Shown here: positions 1 to 9,800 of the stretch, piece by piece
Position numbering within the stretch: position 1 is the stretch's first letter
Layout of the letters: each line of letters starts with the position of its first letter
The notes under the pieces: model-generated
The model's database searches: none
What the model was told of the DNA's origin: nothing
What the model saw: the letters and a program-made list of their open reading frames with translations, nothing else
Source of the DNA: Armatimonadota bacterium
GTDB lineage: Bacteria > Armatimonadota > Hebobacteria > CAIYQO01
Assembly: GCA_022708765.1 (NCBI GenBank)
Contig: JAKIYB010000062.1
Span: forward strand, 1-13,440
DNA: 13,440 bases
Direction: 5' to 3'
Program-made: the position numbers and the translations under genes

Positions 1-1344
1 GGCATCCATCACGATTCCTTAATCAGCTTTGGCGTGCCCATCGCGAAACATGAGCACGGGCGCGTTGATACTAATATCGAAGACTATGGCTTCACCACGT
101 CCGTTGGTTACCTGCTGGGCCGCCAGACGTTCAAGCAGCGCTGGGACCCGACAAAGACGACGGTAGATGGGAACACCGTCTACACGCTCAAGGGCGATTT
201 CGACTGGAGCCGCCAGGTGGTGATGCTGCGCTCCGGAAAGGTGGCCACCCCCACCTATGTGGTGGTGCGCGACAGCACCCAGGGCGACTGCCCGCTGCCA
301 AGCTGGTGGTACCAGTGGCTCTCCGCTTCAAAAGAGAACGTGACACCTATTCCCGGTGGGGTTCATGTTGACGCCGCCGACGGGGTGAAGCTGAACGTGA
401 CGTTTGTAGAGCCAGCTAATCCACAGATTACCGTCAAAGGCACAAAAGTGCCTAACTACCAGGAGGATTATAGTCAGATCAGCGTCTCGCAGGGGCCGAA
501 CCAGGGTTACCTCACCGTGTTCTACCCTTATCAAGAGGGGGAACCGCTGCCGCAAAAGATCGAACGGCTGGGCGAGGGCATCGTCAAGGTGACCACCGCC
601 GAGTCCACCGACTACGTCTTTTGCGCGGTGGTGCGCCCGGTGGTCTACCGGGATGACCTGGTGAACATCAATGCGTTCGCCGGCGCGGTGCGTATCTACG
701 CGGACCAGGTGGTGCTGGTGAACGCCTCCGGCTTGCGGGGGAGCGTCAGTTATAAAGGCGTGACGGCGACGGGCATCGGCCCGTTCGAGCGCGTGGTGGC
801 GGTGAATCCCGCGAAGGCGGAAACCATCCAGGCCGGTCGGCGTCCGGTCGAAAGCGTCGACACCCGTCTCTTCGACGGGCAGACGCGGCCCGGTATCGAG
901 GGGCGTATCCATGATGTGGAGCCGGACGGCAGGCAATTTATCGCCGTGGAGGGGAACGGTCGTATCGGACAGGATGACTTCTATGTCATCGGCGAAGCGC
1001 CGTTTGCTCTCACGCACGAACCGGGCAAAATCACCATCACCACCAGCGGCCGCCGCCGCATTCTGCAGATGCCGATTCCCGAAGACATCGTGCCCGCGAA
1101 ACTTCTACCCCCGATTGACAGTTTACCCGAGGACTTCAAGCTGAACTGGTCGGTGGGCGGCTGGATCAACTGGCCGTGGGCGGTAGATGTGAAGGTGGAC
1201 GGCATCTCCTACCAGGGCGGCTGGTACGATGGCTTGATGACGGTCGGCGTGCCCGAAGGTAAGCATACAATCGAGATCACCCCTTACACCAACCCGCCGG
1301 TGTGGAAGGAAAATGCGTATACGCGTCTGCTGCCGGTCAAATAG
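1..1344 (+). CDS. Heparinase II/III-like polysaccharide lyase, C-terminal part (5' end outside window)
   Basis: The reading frame is open from base 1, so the 447 residues seen are the C-terminal part of a longer protein; the GTG at 34 is not taken as the start. Near the left edge is GIHHDSLISFGVPIAKHEHG, which fits the heparinase II/III signature in which a His/Asp-rich strand is followed by 'G.pl...G'. Next comes a strand pair with RQVVMLRSG and TYVVVRDS, typical of the beta-sandwich that follows the alpha-toroid in this fold. The rest is beta-rich and ends in a small domain (about residues 380-445) with GGWYDGLMTVGVPEGKHTIE. Family members cleave uronic-acid polysaccharides such as heparin or alginate by beta-elimination, usually in the periplasm or outside the cell. 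The substrate here cannot be told, and the N-terminal toroid with the other catalytic residues is missing. The PHP gene follows after 33 bases. Family assignment is moderate; another beta-sandwich carbohydrate enzyme is the alternative. Confidence 0.6.
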   Translation, partial: GIHHDSLISFGVPIAKHEHGRVDTNIEDYGFTTSVGYLLGRQTFKQRWDPTKTTVDGNTVYTLKGDFDWSRQVVMLRSGKVATPTYVVVRDSTQGDCPLPSWWYQWLSASKENVTPIPGGVHVDAADGVKLNVTFVEPANPQITVKGTKVPNYQEDYSQISVSQGPNQGYLTVFYPYQEGEPLPQKIERLGEGIVKVTTAESTDYVFCAVVRPVVYRDDLVNINAFAGAVRIYADQVVLVNASGLRGSVSYKGVTATGIGPFERVVAVNPAKAETIQAGRRPVESVDTRLFDGQTRPGIEGRIHDVEPDGRQFIAVEGNGRIGQDDFYVIGEAPFALTHEPGKITITTSGRRRILQMPIPEDIVPAKLLPPIDSLPEDFKLNWSVGGWINWPWAVDVKVDGISYQGGWYDGLMTVGVPEGKHTIEITPYTNPPVWKENAYTRLLPVK

Positions 1345-1377
1345 GCATACGCGTGTGACAGAAGGACTGGAGGAACA

Positions 1378-2253
1378 ATGCTCACCTCAGATTGGCACAT
1401 CCATTCCCGCAATTCGTGCGATTGCCGCCATGGCCGCCTGCCGACGACGATGGCGGAGACTGTGGCGGCGTTGACCGAGCGCGGAATTGAAGCGTTCGGC
1501 ATCACCGACCACCTGCATACGCCGTATAACCTGCCGGACATCGCGGCGTCACGGCGGGAATTTCTGGCGCTGCCGCCGTCGCCATCGCAGCACTTCGGCG
1601 TCGAGGTGAGTTGCGTCTCGCAGTGGGAACTCGACGAGATCGCGGCAGGGCGGGCGGAGCGCCCCGTCGAGGGCATTCGCCAGGGAGGACCATCCGGCGG
1701 AGCGTTGGGTATCGCGCTGACCGAAGATGATATCCGGCAATATGGCATTGAGTATGTCATCGGTGGCACGCACTGGCCGCTCTACATTCCGCTGGAGCGC
1801 GAGACAGTCATTCGCGACTATCACCGGCAGAATATGTTTCTCGCCTGCCACCCGCTGGTCACCATCGTCGCGCATCCATGGTGGTGGGAACGGGGGTGGC
1901 AGGATGCTGATGGCATGTATCGCACGCTGCCCTGGCTCGACAACTTCGGCCACATTCCGCGGAGCCTGCACGACGAGTTTGCGGCGGCTGTGCGGGAACA
2001 TGGCAAAGTGGTGGAGATTAATGTGTGCGCGGTATTGCTGAATCCGCGCTTCCCTGATAATTTCAAGCGGCACTATTGTGAATACCTGGCCGGCCTGCAG
2101 GCAGCCGGGGTGCCCCTGTCGTTGGGCACCGACCACCATGCGCAACACCGCGACTACCAGGCGATTGCGCTACACCAGGCCGAGGAGATGCTGGCCGCCG
2201 TCGGGATACGCAACCACAGCGTCTGGCGGTTGGATAGCTCGCTTGCGCTGTGA
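1378..2253 (+). CDS. PHP-domain metal-dependent phosphoesterase (histidinol-phosphatase-like)
   Basis: The product has 291 residues and no signal peptide, so it is cytoplasmic. The PHP metal-site motifs are present in order: DWHIHS (H7, H9), ITDH (D44, H45), GVEVS (E76), GGTHW (H132), VAHPWWW (H166) and GTDHHA (D252, H253). This is the normal trinuclear-metal set, so the enzyme should be active. PHP enzymes hydrolyse phosphate esters such as histidinol phosphate, or phosphodiesters and nucleotides; the length matches HisK-type proteins. No other histidine-biosynthesis gene is nearby, so a role in that pathway is not supported. Between a lyase-like gene and a dextranase-like gene it more likely handles a sugar phosphate or other small phosphoester, which is inference. 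GGAGG at 1369-1373 supports the ATG at 1378. The stop codon overlaps the ribosome binding site of the next gene, so translation is probably coupled. Confidence 0.85.
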   Translation: MLTSDWHIHSRNSCDCRHGRLPTTMAETVAALTERGIEAFGITDHLHTPYNLPDIAASRREFLALPPSPSQHFGVEVSCVSQWELDEIAAGRAERPVEGIRQGGPSGGALGIALTEDDIRQYGIEYVIGGTHWPLYIPLERETVIRDYHRQNMFLACHPLVTIVAHPWWWERGWQDADGMYRTLPWLDNFGHIPRSLHDEFAAAVREHGKVVEINVCAVLLNPRFPDNFKRHYCEYLAGLQAAGVPLSLGTDHHAQHRDYQAIALHQAEEMLAAVGIRNHSVWRLDSSLAL

Positions 2254-2258
2254 AGGAG
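2253..2258 (+). promoter_or_regulatory. Ribosome binding site that fixes the start of the large GH66-like gene
   Basis: AAGGAG lies five bases before the ATG at 2264 and overlaps the TGA of the PHP gene (2251-2253). The frame is open further upstream, to an ATG at 2078, but that part is just the shadow of the PHP gene. Starting at 2264 gives a clean signal peptide. Confidence 0.85.
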
Positions 2259-2263
2259 CTCAA

Positions 2264-5200
2264 ATGGCGCATGCTATTTTATTCATCACCAGTTTCTGCC
2301 TCATCTTCTTCTTGCCGGGTATGGCTGTTGCCCAAAGCCGCCTAGCATTACCATCGGCACAGTGGCAAGGCGAGACCAGTGCGATCGAGGGAGTGCCGGG
2401 AAACCACAAGGTGACGCTGGGCTATCCGGAAAAACAGCGGTCATCATTGACCTGGCTGCATGACGGCATGCCGGCAGGCGTCTACCAATTACGGCTGCAG
2501 GTGCGTGCCTCGCACGTCGCCGATGAAGTCGCGTGGAATTCCGGACTGAAGGTGCTGCTGAATAACACCGAGGTCGGAGATCTGCCCTCAATCTGCTTCG
2601 CTCGTGCGCAGCAACCGGAATGGAAAACGCTGCAAGTGGTGCTCCCCGCGGGCCCGCTGCGGTTATCCTTGGCCGCCTACGCCGACGCCGACGCCTTCAC
2701 CCATCAGCGGCTGGAGATGCAGGCGACCGAGCAGGCTGGGCCGGACGAAGACGGCATCGGCGAGATCGCCTTCGGTTTGAACCCACGCCATCACCAGTAT
2801 TTCGCCCTCGACCAGGTCGAATTGACCCCGCTGTCCCGGAGCGGCTATGTAACCACGGTGACGACGGATAAGATCCGGTATCTGCCCGGCGAGACGCTGT
2901 GCGGCACTGCCACGGTGCGCGATGTCGGCGGCAATGGCGGCAAGGGCACGCTCACCCTCTACCTGGAGCACGACCTCAACACCCGAATAAAGGTGAAGGA
3001 ACTGCCGGTGACGCTGACACGCGAAGGGCAGACCCTCGACTTTCAACTGCCGCTGCCCGCGCGTGAACTGGGGTATGCCCTGGTGGCGGTTTACACCTCT
3101 GCTGACGGGCGTGACCGCTCGGAGGCCGCGGAGTTTTTCACCATCGTCAGCAACTTCTACCGGGTGGCCATCTTCGGCAACGGCCTGCGCGCCGGCAATA
3201 CCCTGCGCGCGCTCGAGGGACAGCGCAAACTCTTTGTCGACATGAAGGCCAATTACCAGAATTGCAATGAAATGTTCGCCTGGGCGGAAGATGACATGGT
3301 CGAAATGAGTCCGGAGACCGACTGGTGGTTTTCCGGGCAAACCTGTTACCACCTGAAGAAAGCGGGCCTGCAGTCGCTGATTGCGGAGGCGCATAAGCAA
3401 GGTATCGCCTGTGTCACCTACGGCAAATTCATCATGTCCGGCTACCTGGGGTGGAAGACGGCCTATGACTATCCCCTTGACCATCGCGAGCAGTACCGCT
3501 ACCCGGTAGGCATGTGGGAAAGCGTCAACGTGAAAAGCCTGGATCGTTTCAGGAATAAGGAGTTTTTGACGGAAGCCTTCGGACCACAGGTGCCCGGCGG
3601 CGTCTTCGATAAACCGCTGGGCTGGGGCGATTTTCTCCCCATCAATCCGGATGCCACCTCCTGGATGACGCGCATTGCCGCCGAGGAAATGGTCCGCAGT
3701 ATCGATATGTTCGGCTGGGATGGCGTGCGTTGGGACGGCCACCCACGCGGGGGCGGGCAATTCGGCGGGATACGCGAGTATGACTACCTCGCCGCGCGCC
3801 GCACGCAGGCGCTGGTGCGATATTTTAAAGAGATCGTCAACGCGAAATACCCGACCTTCCGGCACGGCTACAACTACCTGCACGTGCAGCGTCCGCCTGA
3901 TCCCAGTTGGGCGGTCGAAGACTTCGAGCTTGACGAGTTGTGCCGGGACGGCGGGCTGCTGATGAACGAGTCAATCCGCAACAGCGCGGGAAAACCGTTC
4001 GCCGAAATCGCGCACAATATCCAGGTCGAGGGTGATCTCTGCCGCGAACGGGGTGGGTTCCTGCTGGGCATCTCCTGTGATGGCGATTCGACGCGCGATG
4101 CCTTCGTCGAAGCAATCCTCTACTTCGCCGGCGGCATGCGGCCGTTGGGGCTGGCTGCCACCAACCAGAGCATCAACCGGTACGGCACCCGCTATGCCAA
4201 ATATGTCTTCGATGAGAACCTGCGCCGGCTGGCGAAACCCGAAAAGATCCTGACACCGCTTGCGGAGACATCGGTGTGGTGGCAACCCTTTGTCTACGAA
4301 ACGCCGCGCGAGGGCGAGGCCGAACAACTCGTCGTGAACCTGCTCAATATTCCACAACAGGCCACCCCGAAAAAGGAGCAGGATAAGCATCCGAAGTGGG
4401 ACATGAGTCCCGGCGCCGCGCCGTTTTCCCTGCGGCTCACACTGCCGGTCGGGTATACGGCGACCGGTGCCAACTTCATCAACCCCTTTACGCTGGCGGT
4501 GACCCCGGCAGCGATGCAAGCGGACCAGGTGGCAGTGCCGGCGGTAGGCAAGTGGCTGGTGCTGGTGGTGGACCTGACCGTGGCGGAGCACACGCCGACC
4601 CTTGCCGCGCAATTCGGCCCGCCGCGCACCTTTGGCGTGCAGCGTGATGACCTGGATATGGTACGCATCACGGTGCCGCCCCTGGACATTACGCAAGACG
4701 CCGCCGCGGTGAAGCGAGCGATGGCCCCATTGGCGCCGAAAGCGGAAACCCCGGCGTTGCCGGAAGCTGAACTGGATGCGCTCGACTGGGATAAGCGCAA
4801 TGCCGCGCTGCTGGCACTTGCTGACAAGCGAAAACCCGCGGAACTGCTGGATACCTGGTGGAAAGGCGGCAGCCTTCCCGACGACCTGAAGCTGAAAGAA
4901 AACCCGCCGGTATTCACCGATCTCACTCCCTGGCGAGATGGTCGCCTGGATATCCATTATGGTCGCGGCGCGCTGGATTACCGCCTGCGCCTGTGGGAGG
5001 CGTTCGCCGGCTTGCCAAGCGCCCAGGTTCATGATGCCCCCTTGCGCGGCACGGTGCGCCGCCGCCCGGGAATGGATTTGCAGGGCGGCCAGGGCTGGCT
5101 TGACTTCCCGGCATTCGATCTTCTCGTCTACACCGGCATTCCGCACGCCGCCATCGGCGCTGAAAACAGCTACGCATTGGTTGAATACGTGAAGGCGGGC

Positions 5201-6727
5201 GGCGGCGTGCTCTTCACCGGCGGTGAATATGCCTTCGGCAAAGGCGGTTACGACTTTACGGTACTGGAGCGCGAACTGCTGCCTGTGCGGATAGCGGAAA
5301 CGAGGGATGTGCACTATGCGGAGGAGAAACCCTTCGTGCTTGCGCCGGGCAAGGATTTCGCCGAGTTGGGCGTGACGGCCAATTTTGCCGCCAAACCCGC
5401 CTTCTGGTGCTACAACCGCGTGGCGCTGAAGCCGGACCCGAAGATCAAGGTCTTCCTGCAGTGCGGCAACCGTCCCATTATTGTCGGCTGGCAACTCGGC
5501 AAAGGACGCGTGGCTTGCCTGCTGGTGGACCATCGCGGCATGTCGGCAGACGGCATCAATATGTATTTCGACTGGCAGGATTGGCCGGCGCTGCTGCGCG
5601 GGGTCATGCAATGGGCTGCCCCTGACGCCATGACGGTGGACCCGACGCCAGCCCGGCCGGACATCCCGGTGCTGCTGAAGACGCTGGCCGCTGATACCGC
5701 CACCGACGTAAGCATTCGCACGGTGCACAGCGATGACCCGGAAAATGGGCCCGGTCTGGGCTTGGATACCGTCGGGATGATCCTCGACGAAAGATCACTG
5801 GCGAAGCGCATCCCGCTGCTGCGGCAACTGCTGCGGGGCGACGGAACGGAGGTTGGGCTGGCGCTGGCGGCGCAGGCGGTGAAAGTGGGCAACCTGCCAG
5901 ACGGACTGCGGGAGGAGTTGCTGGACTTCGTGCGGCGGTATCGTCCGGAGACCGGTTTGACGGCGATCGCCGAGTCGGCAGTGACCAGCACCAATCCCGC
6001 AGCGCGCTTTGTGGGGCTGCAATTGCTCGGCCTGGCCGGTGGCCCAGCCTTCCGGAAGGTGGTGCGGACACCGCCGGACGCGGAGATGACCAACCCCTTT
6101 GCGCGCGACCGCGCACTGGCCCGCGGCATTGCCCTGTGCCCAACGCCGGAGTTGCTGGCGTTGGGGAAGGCGCAAGTGACGGCCATCAATGCGGAAGAAG
6201 CCGACCGGAAGAGGGAATATACGGGGTATACCGGCGGCACCGACTTTTCGCTGGCCGCCACCGAGCAGCCATGCATCACATCCGAGTCCTTCTATCTGCG
6301 GGTGGGCTGGCTGTCCTATCTGGCGCGGCAGGAACCGGCGGCATACGGGGCGCAATTTGTGCGCGAGTGGCTGCTGATCGGCCAGTATGCCGATTACGTC
6401 GACATGACGCTCGACAAAATTGCCCGCGACCGCATCATGACGGCCGCGCAGAAGCTGGCGAAAACGCAAGAATTACAAGCCTTCCAGCGTGACCTTGCCT
6501 GGCTTGACCGCGTGACTACGCCGGCCATGGAGCACCTGCTGCACATGCACCCGGAAGCGATAGCCCGCGGCTTCACCCAGGCCCACTTTACTGCCGAAGC
6601 CGACCGAGCGATGAACTTCCTGCTTCGCTACTCCGTCGCCGACACCGAGCCCGTGCTGGCGGCGCTGGGAAAGGCACAGCATGACAAGCTTGTGGCTTTT
6701 GGGAAGGCGCGGATGCATCGGCCATGA
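2264..6727 (+). CDS. Large secreted GH66-like (dextranase-like) protein with amidotransferase-like and helical C-terminal domains
   Basis: The product has 1487 residues. A signal peptide covers residues 1-23 (hydrophobic core ILFITSFCLIFFL, cleavage after AVA), so it is exported. Residues 25-192 form a beta-rich, CBM-like region. Residues 193-292 look like the Ig-like N-domain of GH66 (TTDKIRYLPGETL). Residues 300-680 form a TIM barrel in which GWDGVRWDGH gives D486 and D491 and LMNES gives E569. These sit where GH66 dextranases have the catalytic Asp nucleophile and Glu acid/base. Residues 680-775 resemble the GH66 C-terminal sandwich (QLVVNLLN). About 890-1125 is a class I glutamine-amidotransferase-like or beta-galactosidase-trimerisation-like fold (FDLLVYTG, GGGVLFTGGEYAFG) without an obvious catalytic Cys. 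The rest, to 1487, is helix-rich and HEAT-like. GH66 enzymes cut alpha-1,6-glucans, but specificity here is unknown. Relationship to GH66 is judged from motifs and domain order only; another unassigned TIM-barrel hydrolase family is possible. Confidence 0.65.
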   Translation: MAHAILFITSFCLIFFLPGMAVAQSRLALPSAQWQGETSAIEGVPGNHKVTLGYPEKQRSSLTWLHDGMPAGVYQLRLQVRASHVADEVAWNSGLKVLLNNTEVGDLPSICFARAQQPEWKTLQVVLPAGPLRLSLAAYADADAFTHQRLEMQATEQAGPDEDGIGEIAFGLNPRHHQYFALDQVELTPLSRSGYVTTVTTDKIRYLPGETLCGTATVRDVGGNGGKGTLTLYLEHDLNTRIKVKELPVTLTREGQTLDFQLPLPARELGYALVAVYTSADGRDRSEAAEFFTIVSNFYRVAIFGNGLRAGNTLRALEGQRKLFVDMKANYQNCNEMFAWAEDDMVEMSPETDWWFSGQTCYHLKKAGLQSLIAEAHKQGIACVTYGKFIMSGYLGWKTAYDYPLDHREQYRYPVGMWESVNVKSLDRFRNKEFLTEAFGPQVPGGVFDKPLGWGDFLPINPDATSWMTRIAAEEMVRSIDMFGWDGVRWDGHPRGGGQFGGIREYDYLAARRTQALVRYFKEIVNAKYPTFRHGYNYLHVQRPPDPSWAVEDFELDELCRDGGLLMNESIRNSAGKPFAEIAHNIQVEGDLCRERGGFLLGISCDGDSTRDAFVEAILYFAGGMRPLGLAATNQSINRYGTRYAKYVFDENLRRLAKPEKILTPLAETSVWWQPFVYETPREGEAEQLVVNLLNIPQQATPKKEQDKHPKWDMSPGAAPFSLRLTLPVGYTATGANFINPFTLAVTPAAMQADQVAVPAVGKWLVLVVDLTVAEHTPTLAAQFGPPRTFGVQRDDLDMVRITVPPLDITQDAAAVKRAMAPLAPKAETPALPEAELDALDWDKRNAALLALADKRKPAELLDTWWKGGSLPDDLKLKENPPVFTDLTPWRDGRLDIHYGRGALDYRLRLWEAFAGLPSAQVHDAPLRGTVRRRPGMDLQGGQGWLDFPAFDLLVYTGIPHAAIGAENSYALVEYVKAGGGVLFTGGEYAFGKGGYDFTVLERELLPVRIAETRDVHYAEEKPFVLAPGKDFAELGVTANFAAKPAFWCYNRVALKPDPKIKVFLQCGNRPIIVGWQLGKGRVACLLVDHRGMSADGINMYFDWQDWPALLRGVMQWAAPDAMTVDPTPARPDIPVLLKTLAADTATDVSIRTVHSDDPENGPGLGLDTVGMILDERSLAKRIPLLRQLLRGDGTEVGLALAAQAVKVGNLPDGLREELLDFVRRYRPETGLTAIAESAVTSTNPAARFVGLQLLGLAGGPAFRKVVRTPPDAEMTNPFARDRALARGIALCPTPELLALGKAQVTAINAEEADRKREYTGYTGGTDFSLAATEQPCITSESFYLRVGWLSYLARQEPAAYGAQFVREWLLIGQYADYVDMTLDKIARDRIMTAAQKLAKTQELQAFQRDLAWLDRVTTPAMEHLLHMHPEAIARGFTQAHFTAEADRAMNFLLRYSVADTEPVLAALGKAQHDKLVAFGKARMHRP

Positions 6728-6780
6728 GCGAGAGCATTCCCATATATGATGACAGCGTCCATTCGCCGGGTAATAGGTCG

Positions 6781-6801
6781 CACCGGGCTTCAATACCGGT
6801 G
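6781..6801 (+). other. Small hairpin in the intergenic gap
   Basis: CACCGG at 6781-6786 pairs with CCGGTG at 6796-6801 around a nine-base loop. There is no run of T directly after it, so it is a poor intrinsic terminator. It may be an mRNA structure or chance. Confidence 0.3.
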
Positions 6802-6841
6802 GCTGGTTTCAACGCGAAGCTAAAATTCGATATCTGATTAT

Positions 6842-6852
6842 CCGTATTACGG
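6842..6852. promoter_or_regulatory. Short palindrome overlapping a ribosome binding site; possible operator
   Basis: CCGTA and TACGG are perfect inverted arms around one central T. The right arm runs into the Shine-Dalgarno GGAGGT (6851-6856) of the next gene. A bound repressor could block translation or transcription there, but an 11-base palindrome can arise by chance. Confidence 0.2.
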
Positions 6853-6861
6853 AGGTATTCC

Positions 6862-9800
6862 ATGCGAGTATTGTGTTTCCATGTGTGTGGTGAAGGTGCC
6901 GGGGTATGCATGCTCTTCGTGCTACTGCTCGCATTGATCTCCCCCTGGCCGGCAACGGCGGCAGAAGGGGTGCTTTTGCAGGATGATTTCACGAAGCCGA
7001 CTCCTAACCGTTGGGCAATCGTTGACGAAGGCAAGCAGGGAGCACCCTCTAACTGGATTGCCCTCCGTGGCACCTTTGGGCAACTGTCAAACATCAATAC
7101 GGCAGATGCGCCGAAGTGGTCAGGCACCTATGCGCTGGCTGGTGACGCGGAATGGAAAGATTACACCTTCTCGCTGCTGGTGCGCTCGTTCGATGATGAT
7201 GGCCTTGGTATCATCTTTCGCTATGTTGATGCCAATAATTACTACCGGTTCCGCTGGTCGGGGGTAAAGAGCTGGTGGAATGGTCGCGTCCTGGAACGGG
7301 TAGTAGACGGCAAATGGACCGTGCTCGCTCAGGATAATGTCGGGTATGACATGGCGGTATACCATGCCATCGCCGTGTCGCTGAAGGAAGAACACATCTC
7401 CCTCTATGTAGACAATATGACCGCACCGCTATTCGATCTCAAAGATGCCGGCAGTCCGTTAACCCATGGGAAAGTCGGTCTCTATGCGTGGGGCAATTCT
7501 GGCGTCTACTTCGACAACGTCGCGGTCTATACCAAAGGCACGACGCCGCCCTTTCCCCTGAAACCGCTGAACAGGAAGATGACGGCGACCGGACGTGCTT
7601 TCGTAGATGGTAACCGAAACGGAATGCGGGACGCCGGTGAAGCCGCGTTGCCTGATCTCATCATCTCTGATGGCGCCCAGCTTACCGTCACCGATGCTGC
7701 GGGCACCTATACGTTGACCGACATCAATCCCGACATTCAGCCGTTTATTTTTGTCGTTACTCCCTCTGGATACCGCTGTCCCAATGGATTTTACCGGTCA
7801 TTCCCGGCAGAGGGTAACACCGTCACTGCCGATTTCGCCTTCGTTCCGGCCCCCGAGACAGCGAAGACCGACTTTTCCTTCGTGCAAATCACCGATTTAC
7901 ACGTATCCAACACGCCGCAAGCGCTGATGGAGGATCTCACTGAAATCGCTGGGTTGAAGCCGGCCTTCATTATCGCCACGGGTGACCTCGTCGACAACGG
8001 TATCATGCAGACATCCTACGAACACTATACGCATGCCATTACGCAGTCGCCTGTCCCGGTGTTCAGCGTTGTCGGCAACCACGATGTTGGAGGTGGAGTC
8101 GGCATCGAATACTATCAGTCATATCTTGGCCCTACCCATTACGCCTTCGACCACGGTGGCCGACACTTTGTGATCATCAATTGTGTTGGCCTTCTCGATG
8201 CGCAGTATAACTGGCTGGAACGAGAACTTGCCCTGCAGCCAAAAGAGAAAGAGATATACCTCTTCCAGCACTATCCCCCGGATGCGCGCTTGATGGCGTT
8301 ACTGGCGCCATTCAATGTGAAAGCTATCTATAGCGGGCATTGGCACAGCAGCAAATTCTTCAGCACCGGACCGAACGGCATCAAGTCGGTCAATTCGCCC
8401 TCTTTGAGTTTCGGCGGTATTGATGTCAGCCCGCGCGGATTCCGCATCACCACCTTCGCGGGCGGGAAGATGACGCTGGAGAGCCGGGCGGGGGGTGTGA
8501 AAGGACAGTTTCTGCTTATTTCTCCACCCGCTGACCACCCGATACCACGCGGTTTGCTGGCCATCGAGGTAAGCCTGTATGATTCCGCGACCGACGTCTC
8601 TCGCGTGACCGCGCAGTTGGATAACGGTCAGTGGCGACCGTTAACCGTTGCTGGCAGCTTCACATGGGCAGGCAAGGCGACCACCAAGCCCGGCAAGCAC
8701 ATTCTGCGCGTCCGGGCGGAATTGAAAGATGGTACGGTCCTTAACCAGCAGCGGGATTTTACGGTGGGCAACCACCAGGTGTTAGCGCCGCGGGAAGGGC
8801 GGGAATGGCCGATGTTCCAGTATGACGCGGCGCGCAGTGGTACCTCTCCCGACAAGGTAACGCCGCCGCTCACACCCGCCTGGCGCACGAATATCGGCGG
8901 TATAACCCATTTTTCTTCACCCGTGCTGGCCGGCGACAAGGTCTTCATCGGTGCGGCGGATGACGATGACCACGGGCATGCCGGCGTCTATGCCCTGGAC
9001 GCGCGCACGGGCAAAGTGCGCTGGCATTTCCCCACTGCCACCTCCATCAAGCACACCGTCGCGGTAGCTCACGGGATGGTGTATACCGCCAGCGTTGACG
9101 GTCAGGTCTACGCTATTGCCGCCGATACCGGGAAAGAGCGCTGGCGTTACAGCCTGGGCTCTGCGCTGGATCGCTGGATCTTTTCCGCGCCGCTGGTGCG
9201 GGATGACACCCTGTATGTCGGTTCCGGCCCAAGCTTTGCCGCCCTGGATGCGCGCACCGGAGTAGAACGCTGGCGCAGTACGGAACTGGGCGGCGATTGG
9301 ATAAGCGGTCGCTGCTCGCCGGCAGCCGATAACGAGCGTATATATGTACCGGTGAACTGGAGTAAAGGTTTATCTGCGGTGGACCTGCATACGGGAAAAG
9401 TGGTGTGGAACAAACAGCAGGGGTTCGGCATCAGCCATGCCACCCCGACGTTGGCTGGCGGCATCCTGTTCTATCCGGCCAACAACAGCCTGCATGCCCT
9501 CGACCCGGCTACCGGTAACGAGCATTGGAGTTTTCCGCTTCCCGGCAGTTGGACGATATCTTCTCCGGTCGTAACGGGGGATGTGGTGTTGATCGGCGGT
9601 GCCGAAGGCCGTCTGTATGCAATCGAAACGGCTACCGGCAAAGAACGGTGGCGTTTCCAGCTTGGCGCCTCGCTGCTGGCCTTTTCACCATACGAACGCG
9701 CCGGCAACCCGGTAATCGCCTCCCCTGCTGTCAGTAGCACTATCGCGTACCTTGGTGGCACGGATGGAATCCTATATGCGCTTGATGTGAAGACCGGTGA

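Larger units (their letters stand above)
6728..6861. other. Longest intergenic gap; likely promoter and leader region
   Basis: These 134 bases hold no plausible gene. TATGAT at 6745-6750 and TAAAAT at 6821-6826 resemble -10 boxes, but neither has a convincing TTGACA-like partner at 16-18 bases, so no promoter is assigned. The gap separates the GH66-like gene from the calcineurin/propeller gene and probably divides two transcription units. Confidence 0.4.

Noticed and set aside
328..1017. 229-codon open frame on the - strand
   Set aside because: Antisense to the heparinase-like gene, with His/Arg-rich composition and no motif.
1319..1356. ATACGCGT repeated at 1319-1326 and 1347-1354
   Set aside because: Only eight bases, one copy inside coding sequence; no sign of a wider repeat family.
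2078..2263. Upstream extension of the GH66-like gene
   Set aside because: It overlaps the PHP gene in another frame and would bury the signal peptide 62 residues inside the protein; the ATG at 2264 has a good ribosome site.
2663..3883. 406-codon open frame on the - strand
   Set aside because: Antisense to the GH66-like gene, no family resemblance and no plausible ribosome site.
3971..5728. 585-codon open frame on the - strand
   Set aside because: It lies wholly inside the GH66-like gene, has no recognisable domain and is rich in His, Arg and Ala as expected from the complement of GC-rich coding DNA.
6781..6801. Intrinsic terminator after the GH66-like gene
   Set aside because: The stem is only six pairs and no T run follows, so termination here is not supported.
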